Assembly (NCBI RefSeq): GCF_003852495.1
Contig: NZ_QAJI01000003.1
Coordinates: 85,216 to 149,215, forward strand
DNA: 64,000 nt
Direction of reading: 5' to 3'
Source: Taibaiella sp. KBW10
Lineage (GTDB): Bacteria > Bacteroidota > Bacteroidia > Chitinophagales > Chitinophagaceae
Both the position numbers and the translations under genes were made by a program. Of this stretch, positions 63,594-64,000 are shown piece after piece. The notes under the pieces were generated by a model, which was given only the letters and a program-made list of their open reading frames with translations, ran no database searches and was not told the origin of the DNA. Numbering within the stretch: the stretch's first letter is position 1; each line of letters starts with the position of its first letter.

Positions 63594-64000
63594 CTAAAAA
63601 TCATCATCTTCGAAATCGTCAAAATCATCATTTAAAAATCCCAAATCTTCGAAATCATCAAAACCATCATCTTCTTCCTTTGTCGATTTTTTCTTACCAC
63701 CACCGGAAGGCGTTTTTTTAGACTTCGGCATTTCAAATTCTTCAAAATCCGGATCTACAAACTCCTCTTCTTCTTTATAGAAATCATCGTCCTGATCATC
63801 ATCCAAATCGGCATCATCATCGTCGTCGTCGATATCCTTCTTTTTAGAAGCTACTTTCTTTTTGGGGCTTTCGTCCAAATCGTCGTCTTCATCTTCATCC
63901 TCCTCCGCTTTTGTTGCTTTAGCAGTAGATTTCTTTACAGCCGCTTTTTTAGGTGCCGCCGCTTTCTTGGTAGTGCTCTTTTTACCAGAATTAGAATTAC
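63594..64000 (-). CDS. Charged low-complexity protein, N-terminus beyond window
   Basis: At least 134 residues, open to the window edge. The visible N-terminal portion is Lys/Ala-rich (KKAAAPKKAAVKKSTAKATK), like histone H1-type tails; then come alternating acidic tracts (EEDEDEDDD, DIDDDDDDADLDDDQDDDF) and basic patches (KKKVASKKKD), and repeats of DDFEDLGF / DDFDDFEDDDF close the protein. No catalytic motif is visible. Such polyampholyte tails occur in nucleic-acid-associated proteins; the identity depends on the missing N-terminal part. It is 13 nt upstream of pabB. Confidence 0.75.
   Translation of the reverse strand, partial: NSNSGKKSTTKKAAAPKKAAVKKSTAKATKAEEDEDEDDDLDESPKKKVASKKKDIDDDDDDADLDDDQDDDFYKEEEEFVDPDFEEFEMPKSKKTPSGGGKKKSTKEEDDGFDDFEDLGFLNDDFDDFEDDDF

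Overview
The window looks like ordinary chromosome from a member of the Bacteroidota, most likely a Chitinophagaceae-like organism. Supporting signs seen here are two proteins with C-terminal type IX secretion (T9SS) sorting domains, a PorV2/PorU2-type pair, DUF4476, DUF4834, DUF6048 and DUF6452 family proteins, a GlnRS, genes without clear Shine-Dalgarno sequences, and repeated matches to the Bacteroidota -7 promoter element TAnnTTTG. No rRNA, tRNA, CRISPR array, prophage or insertion sequence was recognised. The placement is inference from gene content; no marker RNA is present.

Layout. 0-3.5 kb: a Fur-family regulator divergent from a thioredoxin-reductase-like flavoprotein, then a Crp-family regulator, an AhpD-like protein and 3-methyladenine glycosylase I. 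3.6-8 kb: F1Fo ATP synthase genes atpB-E-F-H-A on the minus strand, with gamma absent. 8.4-18.4 kb: a large outer-membrane protein with a degenerate peptidase domain, a HAD phosphatase, a small heat-shock protein behind a sigma-54-like promoter, a probable small RNA, a VWA membrane protein, carbonic anhydrase, a DUF4476 protein and a biotin carrier protein. 18.5-21.8 kb: an operon of methyltransferase, flavin-dependent halogenase-like protein, half-length ketosynthase-like protein and alkyltransferase-like protein, resembling a fragment of a flexirubin/aryl-polyene pathway. 22-27 kb: glnS, fabG and aspS. 27-34 kb: a T9SS-exported hydrolase, lipoproteins and a possible outer-membrane acyl hydrolase.

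34.4-38 kb: a class I ribonucleotide reductase operon (nrdB, hotdog thioesterase, nrdA) behind a cobalamin riboswitch, followed by dispersed repeats. 38-41 kb: a TfoX-like protein, an acyltransferase and tyrS. 41.3-47.6 kb: porV2 and porU2, the latter broken by a 14-bp tandem duplication. 47.7-53 kb: RNase R and a T9SS-exported reprolysin-type metalloprotease. 53-60 kb: pheT with three small genes, groES-groEL, and a MORN-repeat/cytochrome c protein. 60-64 kb: a nucleoside transporter with an HD phosphohydrolase, a chorismate-binding enzyme, and the start-less end of a charged low-complexity protein.

The most informative non-coding signals are the B12 riboswitch on class I RNR; a shared heat-shock promoter architecture (GACAAAATG-type site, 12-nt spacer, -24/-12 element) in front of both hsp20 and groES; a compact two-hairpin small RNA near 13.77 kb; a palindrome overlapping the flavoprotein promoter next to the Fur-family gene; a near-identical 86-nt intergenic repeat at 16.7 and 38.1 kb; and long perfect palindromes used as two-way terminators.
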